Part shown: positions 1-9,566 of the stretch, piece after piece
How positions within the stretch are numbered: position 1 is the stretch's first letter
Layout of the letters: each line of letters opens with the position of its first letter
NCBI RefSeq assembly: GCF_049200465.1
Contig: NZ_CP120836.1
Location: forward strand, 2,976,001 to 3,040,000
DNA: 64,000 bases
Reading direction: 5' to 3'
From: Leptothermofonsia sp049200465
GTDB taxonomy: Bacteria > Cyanobacteriota > Cyanobacteriia > Leptolyngbyales > Leptolyngbyaceae
The notes under the pieces: generated by a model
The model's input: only the letters and a program-made list of their open reading frames with translations
What the model was told of the DNA's origin: nothing
Database searches by the model: none
Position numbers and translations under genes: made by a program

Positions 1-581
1 CGAGAACATTTAGCCCGTGATAACGATTGATCCGGATGACTCGACAATTCAACAAATCGTTGTAGAGTCTTTGAGACTTTTGCAAAGTTCTAGTAATTTT
101 TTTCTGCAACTTACTGAGCATTCAATAATACATCATCTAATGGCAGAAATTAATGGCAGAAATCCGATTGACTAACAAAAACTGGCTTAATTGCAAAACG
201 GCAAGGTAATGATTTTTTGCTAATTCTACAGCCTTTCTTCTATAGCGTCTACAAACTATTTATGAACAAGGGTGCACTGGGCTGCTAATGGAGGGTGCTT
301 CGTGAAACATCTGCCAAATGGCGATCCATATGTGCGACAAACTGGTATGGCTCTACGCGGGAGCTTTAGGACATTGGAATTAGAGAGGGAGTGGGGGCTT
401 CGCCCCCAGCCAGGGGTTCCCCCCCTGCACCCCGTCCTAACCATAATGACTACCGCTATAATCATTCGTCAGAAGTCCAGTGCCAACAAGGGGGGCGAAG
501 TGTCCCCACGCAGAAGTTCTACCCCTGCATCCCGTTCAGATTTCAAGAAGGAGCGCTATGTAGCCCGATATATAGCCCAAA
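1..581. other. Left-edge intergenic region with a composite repeat
   Basis: No gene is confidently supported here. A short plus-strand frame (17-175, GTG start, 52 codons) could be the tail or remnant of a gene cut by the window edge, but it resembles nothing I recognise. A 13-bp direct duplication (taatggcagaaat) lies at 138-163. Most of 239-575 is MITE-like repeat sequence, described separately. Confidence 0.5.
239..575. mobile_element. Composite MITE-like repeat: family A nested in family C
   Basis: The left end (from about 239) carries the family C terminus, tatagcgt followed by a 'tttatgaacaaggg' motif. The right end (about 484-575) carries the other family C end, with 'ttcaagaaggagcgctat'. 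Between them, at about 366-460, sits a family A core with the snap-back gggggcttcgcccccagcc and the family A end 'accataatgactaccgctata'. This looks like one small element inserted into another. It contains no coding capacity; the short frames over it are repeat artefacts. Confidence 0.6.
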
Positions 582-1859
582 TTAACTATTAACAGGGACT
601 AAAACCGTTAACCCATCAGGAATACATTCCACCTCAATTGGGGTTGTGCCAATTATTTCACCATCGACTACAACCTTTTGTGGCGGATCGGTTGTTATCT
701 TAATTCGTCGAGTGCGACCGTGAATCACGTTTTTCTGCTGCTGAAGCCCTCCAGCTTTGACCAGGGCAGCCCCCAACATTCTGAGCATGGTGGTGATTGC
801 CTGAAGTTTGGTTTCAGCGGTAGCAATGGTGACATCCAGTAATCCATCATCCATAATCACTTCTCCGGCTCCCTGCGCTAATACAGATGTCGGTGGAGCT
901 GCATTGGCAACAGTAATAGCGTGGGCTTGCAACTGATGGGTTTCTCCTTCTGCCCCAATTACGGCTTCAAACAGCCCGCGCTCATCCAATAACTGCCAGC
1001 CTGCCATCAAATAGGCCATTGCCCCCCATTGATCTTTAAGTTCCCGACTGGCCCGTTCGACGGTTTCGGCTTCGTAGCCCACACCAGCTAACAAAATCAT
1101 TGGAAGACCGTTACAGCAGGCAACATCGACGGTGCGGGTCTTGCCTGCCAGAATGACCTGACAGGCATTGCGGATGGGGAGAAACTGGGGAATGCCCAGG
1201 GCCACTGAAAAGGCGTTGGCGGTTCCCCTGGGAATAATGCCAAGGGGAATCCCAGTGCTGATTAGTTCTCCTGCAACGGAGGACACAGTGCCATCTCCAC
1301 CGGAGGCAATGATGATGTCAGCTCCAGAGGCGATCGCATCCCGCGCCAGTTGGGCAGAGTCAGTATCCAGTGTCGTCTGGCAAACCTTCAGATGCAGGTG
1401 AGGTTCCAGCAATTGGCGAATCAAATCCAGATCTTGCTCCGCATTGCCCTGCCCCGCAATGGGGTTGAAGATGAGATGGGCGACCAGGGTTTTAGCAAAT
1501 TGAGTCGCGATCGCCTCTGCGGTTGCCAGGTTGGTCGCCAGCGGAACGTTATGGACATTGCAAATCCGCAGAAGTGATTGCACATCAGGTTCGTGGGGCT
1601 GGGCATAGAGTGGATCGACCAGAAAAATAACGGCAGCGACATTGCCTTCAGCCACTTCAGCAGCAATTTGGACATCGCCTCCCTCCGGTCCCGGTAATTT
1701 GCGTTCAACCGACAAACTCGTTAAGTCTTGAATGCGCTGGCCAGTTGTGCCGGTTGCAATTAGCCGATAACGCCCTAACACTGGGGAATATTGCGAGGCA
1801 AACTGTACAATGTCATCTTTCTTCGCGTCGTGGGCAATGAGGGCGATCGTCGTAGGCAT
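582..1859 (-). CDS. Methylglyoxal synthase / diacylglycerol-kinase-type lipid kinase fusion
   Basis: This is a 425-aa two-domain protein. Residues 1-125 match methylglyoxal synthase (dihydroxyacetone phosphate to methylglyoxal and Pi). It has the AHD motif near the N terminus, ATGTTG, GPEGGD and PHEPD, so the His and Asp residues known from E. coli MgsA are present. Residues about 130-425 are a DAGK catalytic domain (YegS/BmrU type) with FNPIAGQGN and the nucleotide loop GGDGTV, followed by PRGTANAF. I chose the ATG at 1859 over one nine codons upstream because MPTTIALIAHD aligns with the start of MgsA, and the upstream ATG would overlap the preceding frame. It begins one base after the stop of the decayed gene upstream, so they were probably co-transcribed. 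Both domains look intact. The lipid substrate is unknown. Confidence 0.88.
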   Translation of the reverse strand: MPTTIALIAHDAKKDDIVQFASQYSPVLGRYRLIATGTTGQRIQDLTSLSVERKLPGPEGGDVQIAAEVAEGNVAAVIFLVDPLYAQPHEPDVQSLLRICNVHNVPLATNLATAEAIATQFAKTLVAHLIFNPIAGQGNAEQDLDLIRQLLEPHLHLKVCQTTLDTDSAQLARDAIASGADIIIASGGDGTVSSVAGELISTGIPLGIIPRGTANAFSVALGIPQFLPIRNACQVILAGKTRTVDVACCNGLPMILLAGVGYEAETVERASRELKDQWGAMAYLMAGWQLLDERGLFEAVIGAEGETHQLQAHAITVANAAPPTSVLAQGAGEVIMDDGLLDVTIATAETKLQAITTMLRMLGAALVKAGGLQQQKNVIHGRTRRIKITTDPPQKVVVDGEIIGTTPIEVECIPDGLTVLVPVNS

Positions 1860-1860
1860 A

Positions 1861-4800
1861 TCACCAGCCAATAGGGGTCGGGGCAATGGGTTCTATATCT
1901 GGATCATCCCCCCCCATTTGACTGGTACGCAGGATCCAGACGAGCGCTCCTTGCTTGAGAAATTGTTTGGCAATAGCCTCACTAGCCAGACGGGGGAGCA
2001 AGGTGCGCCAGGTTGCCAATCCTATCAGCAATCCTTGCACGAAATCCTCCTCAGGGCTGATTCCCAGTGTTTTTTTGTTTTCCAACCAGTCAGCACGGGC
2101 GGCACCCAGAGGCAGGAGTTCTCGTCGAATATGTTTAGCCAGGTTAACCAGTTGTTTATAGCGCTCGGCTTCACCAGGATCATCCTGCATCCATTCCTGG
2201 AGTTGGGGATTGGATCGGGAGGCATCATACAACCGTTTCAGTGCCCCATAGAGGGCCTGATTAGAATCCTGAGCGCAATAATTGTGAGCTGGGCCGACAT
2301 AGGTACCCCCTGTACCGTCGCCAATCCGGTAACGGGCCACCATTTCTTCCAGTTGCTCAAGTAGAGCGTCCAATACTGATCGCCGCACTCCCTTTAGATC
2401 AAAGTCATCAGTAAAAGCACCTAGCTTAATCAGAATATCGACCACCGGACGGGTCCCCATCCAGCCAAACTGGCGATCGCCCATAAAACGGTGCCAGGCC
2501 GACTTTCCGGTAATAATACCATCTACGTTATGGGTATAGACCTGGTAATAGGTGATATCAAACATCAACTCATCGGTCAGGGGCTCCCGAATAACCTGTG
2601 CCACACCGTAGGCAAAATGGCCAAAAAAGACAGGTCCTTTAGCCGGTGGTTCCCGCTTTTTGCCACCAATGCCTCCATAGACGTGCATCAGCAGGGCCCG
2701 ATCGCCCTCCTTCCACTGGGCCAGTACCGCCTGCAAATCGGACTCCTTTGGGCTAAGAAGCACCGACTTTGTGCGTCCCTTTTGCCCTTCCAGCTTCCAT
2801 GCCTGTTGTTTTAGATACTTTCAGGTCGCCGATCTACCAACAATAAATTCATCCGGTTGCAGGCGCAGGAGTGCCCGTGGCGCGATCGCCTGCACTACAA
2901 ATACTCCCGCCCCATTCTTGGCACCGTAGATGTACCAGCCCCATTCATTGGGGGGAGACTTGTCTATATCCCGATTACTGGATGGAAAAATTCCATTCAT
3001 ATCGGCAACTACCTGCGGAATGCGAACCACTTCCTCCACTCCATCAAACTGGCGAGAAATGGGATTGAAGTGGACGACCCGGAAGCGATCGGAACAAGAA
3101 GTGATCTGGTTTCCTACCTCGCTGGTTGTGGCTTTTGCTGGGCCCAAAATTTTCACCAAGGCATAGTACCGCCCCGTAATCTGTACAGGCTCGCTGCGGA
3201 TATGGAGGGTGATGGAGTGATGGAGTGATGGGGTGATGGGGTGGATGGATGGATGAGTTGAATTTTGAGTTTCCACCACCCGACTCCCGACTCCCGGCTC
3301 CTGGCTCCCGATTCCCGACTCTCGACTTCCGACTTCTCCCTCCGTCATTTCCACTGGCTCACTCAGCATCACAATCACATCATCTACGGGATGGGCACCT
3401 GCCAGTGATTCTAGCGGCCCCACCTGCTGCCAGTGGTTGAGCCGGAATGGATGGACATAGCCCTGCTGCTGGCTGTAGATCGCCTCCGCGCTGAAGTGTA
3501 CATTTTTCCTCACAGAGCGGACAAACCCCTGGACTCCAGGGGCTGTGCTCCAGCGCAGGGGTACAACCTGACCAATCAGGTACTCATAACCAGGGGGGGT
3601 ATGGTGGACTTCAAACAAAGCTCCCCTGACCTACCGCCGTTGCTCTTTTGCAGGCAAAATCAACCGTCCCATCCAGGGCGAAATTGGACGGTAAAGCACT
3701 GGATCGACCTTTTGATTAAGTGGATAGTAGCTGGGCTGGTTGAATTCGGCCTGAATGTAGCGATCGTAATTGCCAGCTTCACCCCAGAGAATTCTCCGAT
3801 TGAGTGACGACTTCCCTTGGATAATACCGGCAATGATGTCTACCGTCTGTTGCAGGTGGGTCCGCCCATCGGGGAGGTGAGCCTCTGCGCCGTAGGGACC
3901 CTGACAGCCATTATGCCCAACGGGACCAAGGGAAACGAAACTGATCTTGCCCCGCTTCTTTGCCCGATTCCAGTACGACAGAAAGAAGAATGGCCATCGG
4001 CGGGGAAACAGGACGGGGCCTTCTTTTTCAACGAAATCGTTGTCCCCCACAATGTGATAGAGGTGTTCCAGGAGCAGAACGTTCTGATTACCGCTGACCA
4101 CCCCGGACAGGGAAATGACTTCAATAGGTGCCTGGAGAGTCCGCTTCAGGTAGGGAGCTGCGCCAACGGCTATCTGCGCCCCACCGCTGTAGCCCAAAAG
4201 CGTAATTGGAGTGCCACTTTCCAGCTGGTAACCGTGATTCATTAGACTGTTGTAAATGACCTGAGCAGTTCCGTGGTTGTAAATGGGGCCATAGCGCTGG
4301 TCGGCAGAAACGCTGACAATCAAGAGGTTGCGAATATTAATGGTGGCCCCGATCAGTGCCCCTACAATGCCACCAGATGCGCTCATTTGAAAGCGATCGG
4401 CGAAACGCCAGAACCAGGACAACAGGCGATTTTCTGTCAAAGGATAATTCAGCACTGAGTAAGGCATAATGCCTTTAATCAGCACAATGTCATCGGGAAG
4501 GGCGATCGCCAATTCCTCCAAAAACCGCTCCACCTCTGGCAAATACTCATACTGTGCCTGGGAAATACCATCCAGGTAAATCACATACTGACTCACCTCT
4601 CCATCAACCGGAAAAGGCTCTGCCAGAGTTCAAGGGTTTAACGTCATATCAATTTCATCCCCATACCAGCCCGCCCACCAGCCTAACGCCTCCAGAGGAG
4701 CCAGCAATCCAGCAAAGATAACACCTACCAACCCGATCCAGGCCAGCTCGAATGTGAGTTGCCAGGTCGTATCCATTCCTACGAACATATCCCACAGAAG

Positions 4801-5563
4801 TATCCGCACCTGAACAAACGCCAGCATACCCAGAAAAGCAACAACTGCAATTCCCAGATAGCGAGCGATTTTTTTGTCCTTTGCGGTTTGTCATGTCAGG
4901 AATCAGGAGTCAGGAGGTGGGAGCTTTGTTTCTATACTGCTTTCCATACGTTTTTCCAGATTCTTTAAATCGGTTACCAGGTTCACTCCAGCAACGCTGT
5001 TTGAAAGCCAGCGCCCAAACTTTGTGACCGAGCGACCGACGGTTCGCTGAGTGGCCTGTAACACAGCCCAGCCTAAAGCGCCAGACCAGAATGCTTGCCA
5101 GATGGTAAATCCCAGGACAGCTTTCATGCCGGTTAAATTAGGACAAAAAGCTCCACACCGACAGGAGGATAGAAATCGGTATTCCCAGATAGGGAAGGGC
5201 AATGAAAGTGCTGAAAAGCTGCGGGGCGTAGGCCAACTCGACGGTTCTGACGACGGTTAAAAAGGAGTCTTGCTGGCCCATGACAAATTCAGTCACCAGC
5301 CAGGTGCTCACACTCCAGAACCAGACCCCGATCGCAAACAAAATCGCCCCAATCACCAGGCTCAGGATAAAGCGCAACGGCTTAACCCGGTTCGCAAACA
5401 GAATAATCCCCTGCCCAACGGCCTGGGAAAACCCGGCCAGTAATACTACACCAGTGGCAGCGATCGCCCCTAGAGGGAGGGTTTGAATTTGCTGAAATGC
5501 TACCGCATCGAGGGTAATTGCTCCCCTCACCAGGTCCCAAAATCGATCCAGTGCCGTCTCCAT
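1861..5563 (-). pseudogene. Broken large membrane-anchored alpha/beta-hydrolase-like gene
   Basis: Five consecutive frames read as one protein of about 1230 residues. The first segment (5563-5138) has several membrane helices (YIP1-like). A frameshift in an A5/T5 run at 5145-5149 moves reading into a second frame, which then stays open to 1861 except for TGA at 4903-4905, TGA at 4891-4893, TGA at 4630-4632, TAG at 3631-3633 and TGA at 2821-2823. Sequence on both sides of each stop continues sensibly (for example GYEYLIGQVVPLRW after the TAG). The middle carries a hydrolase nucleophile elbow, GYSGGAQ. As I recall, this cyanobacterial family is often auto-annotated 'Abi/CAAX protease'; that name is unverified. 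The pieces would need GTG or TTG starts (4596, 3618, 2763), which are more likely artefacts. A heptamer-repeat insert at about 3195-3345 adds low-complexity residues in frame. Confidence 0.75.
3195..3345. repeat. Short tandemly repeated heptamer-type (STRR) block
   Basis: Two adjoining blocks of degenerate tandem repeats are seen: repeated gatggagt/gatggggt units, then repeated cccgactcccg-type units. They lie in frame inside the decayed hydrolase gene and would encode a low-complexity Ser/Gly/His-rich stretch. Such heptamer-type repeats are typical of filamentous cyanobacterial genomes. A smaller block (tcaggaatcaggagtcagga, near 4894) introduced two of the stops in the same gene. Confidence 0.75.
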
Positions 5564-5919
5564 TACACCCCTTTAATTCACAGATGACCCCGCTTTGGGA
5601 TAAGCAACAAGGCAAAGTACTATCCAAATTACTTTATACAGGACAACTGTAAGAGGATGTTTGAGAAGTCTTACTGTCTATAAACACATCGTAGGGTAGA
5701 AACCGCCCACCAGCTCTAATTTAGGACCCTTCAAGTGTGAGATAATGCTCTATACAGCAGTCCTAAATCAGTCGTGAGATTGAGAAGCTTTGTAAGAAAG
5801 GATTCCTGCGGCATCCTTTCTCACAATCCCAATAGGATCGCTATGGCATTATCGGCCAGCTACCTCTATGAGCGGGCTACCTGACCCACTCTTACAGCTT
5901 CAGTGGGTTTCTGCGTGTA
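5564..5919. other. Divergent intergenic region
   Basis: This lies between the decayed hydrolase (minus) and the cation exchanger (plus), so both promoters should be here. The recognisable feature is a family B repeat at 5751-5844. I see no gene. Confidence 0.5.
5751..5844 (-). mobile_element. MITE-like repeat, family B
   Basis: About 94 bp. The ends are tatacagcagtcctaaat and aataggatcgctat, which are imperfect inverted repeats of the TATAGC type. The centre has the family B hairpin, aaggattcctgc / gcatcctttct. Other copies are at 39129, 53752 and 61131. Confidence 0.7.
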
Positions 5920-7029
5920 ATGAAAGCGAAGGATCTGATTCCGCTCATTCTCCTTGTTTTTGTTCCCATCTCCGTTGCGGCTGACTTTCTGGAATGGGGC
6001 TCTACGGTGGTTTTTGTTACTTCCAGCCTGGCGATCATTCCCCTCTCGATATGGCTCAGCACGGCGACTGAAAAAATTGCCGTATTTACAGGTCCTTCCA
6101 TTGGTGGGTTAGTTAACGCTTTTTTTGGTAACGCAACCGAACTGGTGATTGCCCTGGTTGCTTTGAAGGCCGGGTTGATTGACATTGTGCAAGCCAGCAT
6201 TACAGGCACCATTTTGAGTGATCTGCTGGTGTTGATGGGACTGGCGATGCTGGCGGGTGGTTTGCGCTACAAAGAACAGCAATTTAAGCCCATTTTAACC
6301 AAAGTGAATGGCTCATCCATTACGCTGGCAGTGGTTGCGATCGCCCTCCCGACGCTGGTCATTAACACCTCCGGCCAGTTTGACGTGGTGGATATTCCCA
6401 ACATTTCTATTGCTACTGCAACTGTGTTGATGGTGGTTTACGGCCTGACGCTTCTGTTTTCTCTCAAAACTCACAGTTACTTGTATGAGGTTGGGCTGGT
6501 TGAAGAAAACCTCGTTAGTTCGGCAGAAGAAAGCTCAAACCAATCCTCTACTCAAAATCCAAAGATTTCAAAATTAATGTTCTGGGTGATTGTGTTACTA
6601 CTATCGACGATCGCCGTTGCTTTTGAATCTGATTTGTTTGTCGGAGTGGTTGAGCAAGAAATTCAGCGCATTGGATTAACCCCTTTATTTACAGGTGTTA
6701 TTTTAATCCCGTTTATTAGTGATGTTGCGGGGTTTGTCACTGTGACCCGGCTGGCAATCAAAAACCAGATGGATTTAACCGTGGCAACTGCTACCGGAGA
6801 TAGCCTCCTGGTGGCGTTGTTTGTTGCGCCTGTTCTGGTTTTCGTTGGCCAATTCATCGGTCAACCGATTGACCTCAACTTTAATCCATTTGAGGTAGCT
6901 GCTATGGCGATCGCTGTATCTGTAACAAACCTCATCAGTTCCAGTGGACGCTCCAATTGGCTTGATGGCGCTCTACTTCTAGCAACCTATTTATTACTGG
7001 GAGTGGCATTTTATTACCATCCGGCTTGA
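5920..7029 (+). CDS. Divergent Ca2+/H+ exchanger (CAX family)
   Basis: This 369-aa polytopic membrane protein has the two-repeat layout of CaCA/CAX cation-proton antiporters. The first repeat has the classical GNATELVIAL motif followed by KAGLIDIVQASITGT. An Asp-Gln-rich cytoplasmic-type linker (about 195-215) separates the halves. The second repeat departs from the family: where I expect GNAAEH, it reads SDVAGF, and GxSxQ-type downstream residues read ATGDSLLVAL. In repeat one, the expected SILGNLL reads TILSDLL. So the second conserved acidic residue is missing and new Asp residues appear nearby. The start fits the usual length, beginning just before a first hydrophobic helix. It may still transport ions with altered selectivity, or be a degenerate paralogue. 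Confidence 0.85.
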   Translation: MKAKDLIPLILLVFVPISVAADFLEWGSTVVFVTSSLAIIPLSIWLSTATEKIAVFTGPSIGGLVNAFFGNATELVIALVALKAGLIDIVQASITGTILSDLLVLMGLAMLAGGLRYKEQQFKPILTKVNGSSITLAVVAIALPTLVINTSGQFDVVDIPNISIATATVLMVVYGLTLLFSLKTHSYLYEVGLVEENLVSSAEESSNQSSTQNPKISKLMFWVIVLLLSTIAVAFESDLFVGVVEQEIQRIGLTPLFTGVILIPFISDVAGFVTVTRLAIKNQMDLTVATATGDSLLVALFVAPVLVFVGQFIGQPIDLNFNPFEVAAMAIAVSVTNLISSSGRSNWLDGALLLATYLLLGVAFYYHPA

Positions 7030-7444
7030 GGTAAGGTGTGGTTTAAGCGGATGTTTGAAAAGTCCTAGCCTGTAGCAAACTAGGAGCGTCTTCAAAAGGC
7101 GTTGCTGAATTTAGGTATGAAATAGGTGCTGCATGCTCGAAACTTCGTTTCGATTCATACTGCTTTTCAGTAACGCCTCAAAATTCAAAAAATGGTCAGT
7201 AGTTAGCCATCATTAATTGTAAAAGGGGGAGTGGGGGCTGCGCCCCAGGCAGGGGTTTTCACCCCTCCACCCAAAAATTATCTTTAATTTAATTGCGCCT
7301 GGTGGTCTGTCAAGACTTATTTTGTGAGTTTTAAACCTATACCAATTCAATATGAGGATGCGTAGAATCAGAACCCTCTGTAGTCCCCCTTGGTAAGGGG
7401 GACGGCGACAGCCGGGGGTTGATAATGTACAGCTTCATAAAACA
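7030..7444. other. Intergenic region with repeat sequence
   Basis: It holds a family D palindromic repeat (7098-7177) and the core of a family A element without clear ends (about 7225-7275, gtgggggctgcgcccc followed by a ggggttttcacccc hairpin). A further short snap-back lies near 7385-7415 (ccccttggtaagggg). No gene is visible. Confidence 0.5.
7098..7177. mobile_element. MITE-like palindromic repeat, family D
   Basis: About 80 bp with ends ggcgttgctgaa and ttcagtaacgcc, an imperfect terminal inverted repeat. The interior contains ctcgaaacttcgtttcgat. Related copies are at 25470-25548 and 63895-63973, with a degenerate one near 62020-62080. Confidence 0.7.
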
Positions 7445-7963
7445 TTGGTATTAGAGCTTGACCATAGAATTGTAACCAGAGAGAGCTGTCGGAATACTGA
7501 CCTAATAGACTGGAGGCGCTGAAATAGTTGTATTCGGGTGCTGAGTACTCATAAACATAGAGGTAGGTTTGTTTATAACCGTATTGACCGTAATAAGTGG
7601 GTTAAGCCTGAATGTCATACCATTGCAAGGCGTTGGAAGCAGTGCTGAGATCAAAAGTATGGTTGACCGTACCAGAACTCAGCACCAAGCTCAGCAACGG
7701 AACGGTGCTAATCAGATAGCGACTCCAGTGAGTAGGGTCGGAATAATCATAGGACGTAACACTGTCGCTGTCGTAGGTGTACTCTGCATGTAAATGCATC
7801 ACCAACATTGAAGCCACCTGCACCAGTGTAGTCATATTGCCAGGTGCCAGTAACCTGTCCGCTGATGATGGCTGCCTGGGCTTTAGTTGAGTCAAGGGTG
7901 CTATATGGTCAGAATGGCAGCGATCGCCGCTAACGAAATGGAAACTTGCTTGAGATTGAACAT
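7445..7963 (-). pseudogene. Decayed gene for a small secreted Tyr-rich protein
   Basis: A good signal peptide start (MFNLKQVSISLAAIAAILTI) begins at the ATG at 7963, behind a GGAG ribosome site. That frame then meets TAG. Coding-like sequence continues in other frames: STLDSTKAQAAIISGQVTGT and GTWQYDYTGAGGFNVGDAF, then AEYTYDSDSVTSYDYSDP through SNALQWYDIQA, then a Tyr-rich tail (YYGQYGYKQTYLYVYEY) ending near 7450. At least three frame changes are needed. I recognise no family. The 140-codon open frame at 7602-8024 mixes real and out-of-frame sequence and should not be taken as a protein. Confidence 0.6.
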
Positions 7964-8051
7964 GAATTGAAGAACTCCAAATAGGGTGAATGGATTGGTA
8001 GAGTCCCTGTTTGGAAATAGGCATTTAACACTGTGCATGGCTAGCTAATGT

Positions 8052-8714
8052 TCATGAGCAATCACTAGTACAAGAGGCTGCTTTCTCCCGTTTGGTGACG
8101 TTTCCTGTAAGCAAATCGATCATTTCATCCGTACAACTGCCATCATTATTTCTGATGCGGCGGCACAATAAACCACCATCCAGTTGCTTCTGACAAATTA
8201 CGGTTGAGGCATACATTGTTTGGGCTTGAGTGATTGCAGCAATAGATGAATGGGCAGGCGCAGCTTCCGTTACAGCCTTTTACACCCAAAAATCGACGAA
8301 AGCATTCGTTTGAGCAGATTTGATCGGCACAAATTGATAAGTTCCGTTGGGAAAGCGAGGACCTTTTATGAAGAGTGCAACGCAATTGCTTAAAGAACAC
8401 AATGCTGAATCAACAGTTAGTTCTTTTGATGGCGAATTAAAATTGGCAAACTTACTCGGTTGGATGCAGTCTTCATCCTGAAAGACTGTTTGCGTTACTC
8501 GAAAATTCCCTAAAGAGCCAGGATTCAACACCTCGATTGGAGGAAGACGGTTTAGGAATGCAGTCGTAATGTTATGAATAATTTCTCCGGGTGTTAGAAG
8601 AGTCACCAACACAGTCGAAGAAAGCACACCTCTTACCCACCGTCCCGATCGAAGTTTAGATATGTTTGAGCCTTTAACAATTGTAGTCTCCTGCTGCGAC
8701 GTGTCTTGAACCAT
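8052..8714 (-). pseudogene. Hypothetical Cys-rich secreted-type protein with an in-frame TAA
   Basis: Translation starts at the ATG at 8714, just after a strong AAGGAG site, giving MVQDTSQQETTIVKGSN and then a hydrophobic segment (about residues 27-40). At codon 145 an in-frame TAA (8280-8282) interrupts it. The same frame then continues with coding-like sequence: KAVTEAAPAHSSIAAITQAQ, then QKQLDGGLLCRRIRNNDGSC, then DEMIDLLTGNVTKREK, to TGA at 8052-8054. The conserved look after the stop suggests one nonsense mutation in a 220-codon gene. An intact 144-aa protein is possible but less likely. Family unknown. Confidence 0.6.
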
Positions 8715-8834
8715 GCGTTTAACTCCTTTTGAAGTGGAAGAGGCAAGGTGCGTGGGGTGTGTTAGGCAAAGCCGTAACGCACTAATTAACTTTGCTCTGG
8801 CCAATTATGCTATCGCGTTAATTCTGATACGGAA

Positions 8835-9478
8835 TTACACACCCCAATCCACAATGAGCCAGCGTGGATCGTATTGCCGCAGCAAACTGACCAACTTCTT
8901 CAAATCATCAACCGTTGTTGGACAAACACAGCCTTCACTACCTGGGTTGGATTTGCTTTGAATCCAATTCCAGTCGGCATGGAAACCAAAAGCGTCTCGG
9001 CAACCCGAATGGCTGCAATTACGGGGACGATTTTCAAGTTTGATGATGGTACCCAGACTGGGCCAATACCAGATTTTGTGTGAGATACGCTGTAGTTATC
9101 CTTGCCACCAGCCCAATCAATGTCACCAATGTAATAACGATCTTGTGGAATGGGAGCCAAATTTCCTGGAACACTATCAGGGTGATTCCAGGATAAAAAC
9201 CGTTGTGCACCTGCCAGTCCTGAAACAACATTTAAAAAATCAACCACGCCTTTATTGGGATCAACAAACTGAAGCTTGCACAACTCTAATCCTTCATAGG
9301 CATCTGCATCGGTGCGGGTTAAGCGGCAGTATACTCCTAAGCCATCAATGGGACGGGCAGCACTAAGGTCATTTTCGATCGCCCGTTTTGTCTCTGGACC
9401 GACTACACCATCAATCCGACTGAGAGCTTCGCGACGCTGATATAACTTGGCTGCATCTTCAGTTATAGCGGTAGTCAT
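8835..9478 (-). pseudogene. Frameshifted wall-hydrolase or L,D-transpeptidase-like gene, 5' end replaced by a repeat
   Basis: The first frame reads VVGPETKRAIENDL (a peptidoglycan-binding-like repeat), then IPQDRYYIGDIDWAGGKDNY and GIGPVWVPSSN. A frameshift in the GGGG run at 9023-9026 hides the rest. In the next frame it continues SGCRDAFGFHADW and NPGSEGCVCPTTVDDLKKL to TAA at 8835-8837. The GFHAD and SEGC pair resembles the His and Cys of YkuD/DUF2778-type enzymes; this family call is tentative. The start codon and the first residues (MTTAI) are encoded by the end of a family A repeat, so the original N terminus is lost. The gene is broken at both ends. Confidence 0.65.
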
Positions 9479-9542
9479 TATGGTTAGGACGGGGTGCAGG
9501 GGTGGAACCCCTGGCTGGGGGCGAAGCCTCTACACCCCTATG
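9464..9542 (-). mobile_element. MITE-like repeat, family A, truncated
   Basis: It starts with the family A end tatagcggtagtcattatgg and runs through gttaggacggggtgc and the ggggtggaacccc hairpin. The other end is missing. The terminal inverted repeat supplies the ATG of the decayed gene at 8835-9478. It lies between that gene and the 3' end of chlN. Confidence 0.75.
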
Positions 9543-9566
9543 TTGCAAAATTGAGTGTTGCAAACA

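Noticed and set aside
272..592. Open frames of 60-106 codons across the left-end repeats, and similar frames at other family A and C copies
   Set aside because: They consist of repeat DNA and differ in frame between copies; none has a ribosome site.
1861..5563. Possible reassignment of UGA as a sense codon, because four of the five in-frame stops are TGA
   Set aside because: Intact genes in the window end normally at TGA, one of the stops here is TAG, two arise from a repeat insertion, and there is also a frameshift. Decay explains all of them.
7602..8024. 140-codon open frame as a secreted-protein gene
   Set aside because: Only the second half looks coding in this frame. The real signal peptide (MFNLKQVS) and the middle lie in other frames, so it is a decayed gene.
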